8,359 nt of DNA from Clostridiales bacterium (GTDB lineage Bacteria; Bacillota; Clostridia; Tissierellales; Sedimentibacteraceae). Position 1 is the first letter of the stretch. Each line of letters begins with the position of its first letter. Both the position numbers and the translations under genes were made by a program. A model generated the notes under the pieces. That model ran no database searches. It was not told the DNA's origin and saw nothing but the letters and a program-made list of their open reading frames with translations. The stretch lies in NCBI GenBank assembly GCA_003497505.1, contig DNNV01000122.1, positions 1 to 8,359 of the forward strand. Reading direction: 5' to 3'. Positions 6,509-8,359 of the stretch are shown here, in pieces.

Positions 6509-7249
6509 TCAATAAAACCTTCCCAGAACCTCAACGGGTTTATCTGTTAAACTCTTTATTATGTCCACATATTTCTCCTCAGCAGTTATCAGACAGCTGC
6601 ATGAGGGACCTCCTGATTTTGTCAAATCCACCGAGATGGTTTTTTCATAATTGATATCAAGAGAATTGTAGCTGCATAAATCCGCCAGCTCCGCGTTAAT
6701 ACCCCGTGAGCCCACGGGAAGCATCTCTGAGATATAATTACAAAGATATAATTTTTCGTAATCTTCAATATCCAGAATTTTATCCGGGTTGTTTATGACG
6801 TCATTACCTACAAGGGGCAGGCCTGCAAGAATGCATACATAATTTTTAAAGGTTTTTTTATACTTCAGTTTATCCTTGTTACACATGCCTATGCAAGTGA
6901 TACCCATTGAAGTCTGAACAGTTTTAATATTCTCTTCCGTACTTCCGGTCAGGTGAACTTTTGTGGTCTTAAGTTTTGATAAAACATCTTTAAACCCCTC
7001 TATAAGCTGTCTTCCTGTGTTGTCCATTTCTACAGCCAGACCGTCGGCCAGTATAAAAGGTGTAAAACCCATGCACATGAGCTCTGCAAGAACAACTTTG
7101 CCCGTATGGTAAGCCGTGAGCTGCGGAGTAGCCTTTACCACATCGTGCTCTTTCAAGCCTATTCCTCCGCATGAGTCGCAGGCAATTCCAAGATATCTGT
7201 TTTCATCAAAATCTATAACTGTAAGGTCTCTCAGTTGCTTTATATTCAT
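6509..7249 (-). CDS. AIR-synthase/PurM-like ATP-binding protein, possible alpha-ribazole kinase (CblS-like)
   Basis: 246-residue protein that I place in the PurM/ThiL/SelD/HypE superfamily of ATP-using enzymes. The N-terminal half has IACDSCGGIGLKEHDVVKA (22-40), matching the position where the superfamily carries its Asp/Gly nucleotide-metal motif, and a hydrophobic LADGLAVEMDNTG segment (68-79). LTGSTEEN (100-107) and the C-terminal KSGGPSCSC (211-219) are further recognisable blocks. It is shorter than full PurM or ThiL (about 320-350) and rich in cysteines. From memory of the family it resembles proteins called AIR synthase-related or CblS, which phosphorylate alpha-ribazole in cobalamin lower-ligand salvage; this cannot be confirmed here, and no cobalamin gene is visible nearby. 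AAGGAGA lies 5 nt before the ATG, so the start is secure. It is convergent with the oxoprolinase operon and has its own promoter. Confidence 0.75.
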   Translation of the reverse strand: MNIKQLRDLTVIDFDENRYLGIACDSCGGIGLKEHDVVKATPQLTAYHTGKVVLAELMCMGFTPFILADGLAVEMDNTGRQLIEGFKDVLSKLKTTKVHLTGSTEENIKTVQTSMGITCIGMCNKDKLKYKKTFKNYVCILAGLPLVGNDVINNPDKILDIEDYEKLYLCNYISEMLPVGSRGINAELADLCSYNSLDINYEKTISVDLTKSGGPSCSCLITAEEKYVDIIKSLTDKPVEVLGRFY

Positions 7250-7276
7250 AAATGTCTCCTTGGGTAATTATAATTC

Positions 7277-7305
7277 ATTTTACCATATATAAAGAAATTT
7301 TGCAG
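7277..7305 (-). promoter_or_regulatory. Sigma-A-type promoter of the AIR-synthase-like gene
   Basis: Read on the minus strand, CTGCAA (7305-7300) is followed after 17 nt by TAAAAT (7282-7277), which is preceded by TGG as an extended -10. Transcription would start near 7270, giving a 20-nt leader that contains the ribosome binding site. The -35 match is weak (3 of 6); the extended -10 carries the call. Confidence 0.5.
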
Positions 7306-7315
7306 GAAAAGGGAT

Positions 7316-7331
7316 GTTAAAAAATTTTAAC
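7316..7331. repeat. AT-rich inverted repeat upstream of the minus-strand promoter
   Basis: GTTAAAA (7316-7322) and TTTTAAC (7325-7331) form a dyad with a 2-bp centre, about 10 bp upstream of the -35 of the minus-strand gene. It could be an operator, but DNA here is so AT-rich that chance is a serious alternative. Between 7332 and 7421 I see only AT-rich DNA, including two copies of AAATTTAATAT 37 bp apart (7332 and 7369). Confidence 0.25.
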
Positions 7332-7421
7332 AAATTTAATATCTCTCTGGGGATGGCATATTACATAAAAATTTAATATTCGATACTTTAATACAAAAAA
7401 TAAAAAAATATTAAAATATGA

Positions 7422-7440
7422 AACTTTTTCGGAAAAAGTT
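7422..7440. promoter_or_regulatory. Perfect 19-bp dyad, candidate operator of the small membrane peptide gene
   Basis: AACTTTTTC (7422-7430) and GAAAAAGTT (7432-7440) are perfect complements around a single G. The dyad ends 5 nt before the AT-rich -10-like stretch TAATATATAA (7446-7455), where a -35 box would lie, and no good -35 is visible. That arrangement suits a regulator-binding site. No T-run follows, so a terminator is unlikely. Confidence 0.4.
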
Positions 7441-7477
7441 ACGTCTAATATATAAAAGGGAAAATTCCGAGGAAATT

Positions 7478-7576
7478 ATGGATAAGATATTATTGCTCAT
7501 ATGCCTGATGGCGATTGTAGGGTCAACTCTGTATATGCTTTACAGCACTATAAGATACTATACAGACAAATTGTAA
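7478..7576 (+). CDS. 32-residue single-pass membrane peptide, unrecognised
   Basis: A short open frame of 33 codons including the stop. GAGG at 7469-7472 lies 5 nt before the ATG, a credible ribosome binding site, and a -10-like TATATA/TATAAA occurs about 25 nt upstream. The peptide starts MDKILLLICLMAIVGSTLY, forming one hydrophobic segment (about residues 4-21), and ends in a polar, charged tail STIRYYTDKL. It resembles in shape the small accessory membrane proteins (KdpF, CydX types) and type I toxin peptides, but I see no sequence match to any of them, and no kdp, cyd or antisense partner nearby. A strong hairpin begins directly after its stop codon. Chance is possible for so short a frame; the ribosome site, hydrophobicity pattern and surrounding signals argue for a real gene. 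Confidence 0.5.
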   Translation: MDKILLLICLMAIVGSTLYMLYSTIRYYTDKL

Positions 7577-7611
7577 CGAGGCGTAGTCCCCCCACAGTTT
7601 TTTACGCCTCG
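7577..7611 (+). other. Hairpin abutting the small gene's stop codon
   Basis: CGAGGCGTA (7577-7585) pairs perfectly with TACGCCTCG (7603-7611). The 17-nt loop contains six Cs and a run of Ts. It begins at the base after the stop codon. The following sequence GCAGCAGTTTGG has no T-run, so it is not a standard terminator; mRNA stabilisation or a small-RNA element are alternatives. Confidence 0.5.
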
Positions 7612-7672
7612 CAGCAGTTTGGATTATTAATTGTTAAGCAACCTTTATTTATGCCGGATGTGCGGAAATTCT

Positions 7673-7705
7673 AAAATACAATGTTATTGTGCATTGTATT
7701 TTTTT
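7673..7705 (+). terminator. AT-rich intrinsic terminator upstream of dnaX
   Basis: AAAATACAATG (7673-7683) and CATTGTATTTT (7692-7702) form a perfect 11-bp stem with an 8-nt loop, running into seven consecutive Ts (7699-7705). It would end the transcript of the 32-codon gene. The stem is weak in GC but long. It overlaps the dnaX promoter region. Confidence 0.6.
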
Positions 7706-7715
7706 ATGATATAAT
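7687..7715 (+). promoter_or_regulatory. Probable sigma-A promoter of dnaX, extended -10
   Basis: TATAAT (7710-7715) is a perfect -10 box preceded by TGA, giving the extended form TGATATAAT. A poor -35 candidate, TTGTGC (7687-7692), lies 17 nt upstream. Transcription would start near 7722, about 30 nt before the TTG start codon. Confidence 0.6.
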
Positions 7716-7739
7716 TTTAGAAAATTACCATATGAGGAC

Positions 7740-7745
7740 AGGTGG
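7740..7745 (+). promoter_or_regulatory. Ribosome binding site fixing the TTG start of dnaX
   Basis: AGGTGG lies 6 nt before TTG at 7752. No ATG or GTG in this frame precedes the conserved N-terminus (SHQAIYRKFRPK), so TTG is the start. Confidence 0.75.
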
Positions 7746-7751
7746 TCAGAG

Positions 7752-8359
7752 TTGTCACATCAAGCCATATACAGAAAATTTCGTCCCAAGATATTTGATG
7801 ACGTCCTTGGACAGGAGCATGTTACCAGGACATTGAAAAATCAGATATTGTCGGATAATATCGCCCATGCGTATCTGTTCAGCGGAATCAGAGGAACCGG
7901 AAAGACTTCAACCGCAAAAATATTCTCAAGAGCTGTAAACTGTATTAACAACCACGACGGAAATCCGTGCAACCAGTGCGAAATATGCAGAAGCATACTG
8001 GATGAAACGAACATGGATGTCATAGAGATGGATGCCGCTTCAAACAACGGAGTAGAGGATATAAGAGAGCTGAGAGATAAGGTAAAATTCCTTCCTGTAA
8101 AGAGCAGGTACAAGGTTTATATCATTGACGAGGTTCACATGCTTTCCAAAGGCGCCTTCAATGCGCTTCTCAAAACTCTTGAGGAGCCGCCGGAGCACTT
8201 GTTGTTTATACTTGCCACAACCGAGCCTCAGAAGATACCGGCTACAATATTGTCAAGATGCCAGAGATTTGATTTAAAAAGAATTAATTCAGGTGTAATT
8301 GTAGAGAGTATGAAAACTATATGCGATGAAATAGGCATAGGATACGAGGAAAAAGCCTT
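7752..8359 (+). CDS. dnaX: DNA polymerase III subunit gamma/tau, 3' end outside window
   Basis: Clamp-loader ATPase of the replicative polymerase. The first 202 codons are present and the frame runs off the right edge. The N-terminus HQAIYRKFRPKIFDDVLGQ (3-21) is diagnostic. The AAA+ domain shows Walker A GIRGTGKT (45-52), the zinc-binding cysteines C64, C73, C76 and C79, Walker B VYIIDEVHM (122-130, D126, E127), sensor 1 LATTEP (154-159) and the SRC motif (168-170) that supplies the arginine finger. All key residues are intact. The start is TTG with AGGTGG upstream and a separate promoter, so expression is independent of the small gene before it. In Firmicutes dnaX is usually followed by the ybaB-like gene and recR; those would lie outside the window. 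Confidence 0.97.
   Translation, partial: MSHQAIYRKFRPKIFDDVLGQEHVTRTLKNQILSDNIAHAYLFSGIRGTGKTSTAKIFSRAVNCINNHDGNPCNQCEICRSILDETNMDVIEMDAASNNGVEDIRELRDKVKFLPVKSRYKVYIIDEVHMLSKGAFNALLKTLEEPPEHLLFILATTEPQKIPATILSRCQRFDLKRINSGVIVESMKTICDEIGIGYEEKA

Noticed and set aside
7267..7272. TATAAT on the minus strand as -10 of the AIR-synthase-like gene
   Set aside because: Its start point would fall in the ribosome binding site; the extended TAAAAT box at 7282-7277 gives a workable leader.
7659..7667. TGTGCGGAA identical to part of the first enhancer repeat
   Set aside because: Only half of the dyad is present, and no GG-N10-GC promoter follows it before dnaX; treated as chance.
7577..7751. 4.5S/SRP RNA, tRNA or preQ1-type riboswitch upstream of dnaX
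   Set aside because: Firmicute dnaX genes often have the SRP RNA nearby, but the conserved GGAAGGAAGCAGC core is absent, no tRNA arms are visible and the 7577 hairpin lacks the preQ1 pseudoknot tail.
7841..8113. A 90-codon open frame on the minus strand
   Set aside because: It lies wholly inside dnaX, whose plus-strand translation carries intact AAA+ motifs; no ribosome site and no recognisable domain.

Overview
The window looks like chromosomal DNA from a low-GC Gram-positive anaerobe of the Clostridia type. Supporting signs are AT-rich codon use with many AGA, ATA and AAA codons, strong GGAGG-type ribosome binding sites, several TTG and GTG starts, very AT-rich intergenic DNA, and the combination of a sigma-54 activator with a pxpABC cluster. 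The genus cannot be fixed from the sequence alone. Nothing points to a mobile element: there is no transposase, integrase, tRNA gene or CRISPR array.

Left part (1-2463): the 3' part of a PAS-containing NtrB-type sensor histidine kinase, cut by the left edge, overlaps by 8 nt an NtrC-type sigma-54 response regulator (receiver, AAA+, Fis-type HTH). The 173-bp gap that follows holds a terminator-like hairpin, two adjacent 22-bp repeats built on a TGTGCG-N4-CGC dyad, and a near-consensus -24/-12 sigma-54 promoter (TTGGCATGTAAGTTGCA). This is the expected layout of an enhancer-dependent promoter.

Middle part (2637-6462): four tightly packed genes form one operon: pxpA, an NRAMP-fold transporter lacking the usual metal ligands, pxpB and pxpC. 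PxpABC is the ATP-dependent prokaryotic 5-oxoprolinase (5-oxoproline to glutamate). The simplest reading is that the kinase/regulator pair senses a cue, probably 5-oxoproline or nitrogen status, and switches on uptake and hydrolysis of 5-oxoproline or a related compound through sigma-54. PxpB and PxpC are homologues of KipI and KipA, known from Bacillus as a kinase inhibitor and its antagonist, so feedback on the adjacent kinase is worth testing. A GC-rich hairpin closes the operon.

Right part (6509-8359): a convergent gene encodes a short AIR-synthase/PurM-like protein, possibly related to alpha-ribazole kinase CblS. A 500-bp AT-rich region follows, with its promoter, a perfect 19-bp dyad, a 32-codon single-pass membrane peptide gene, an abutting 9-bp hairpin, an AT-rich terminator and the promoter of the next gene. 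The window ends inside dnaX (DNA polymerase III gamma/tau), which begins with TTG at 7752.
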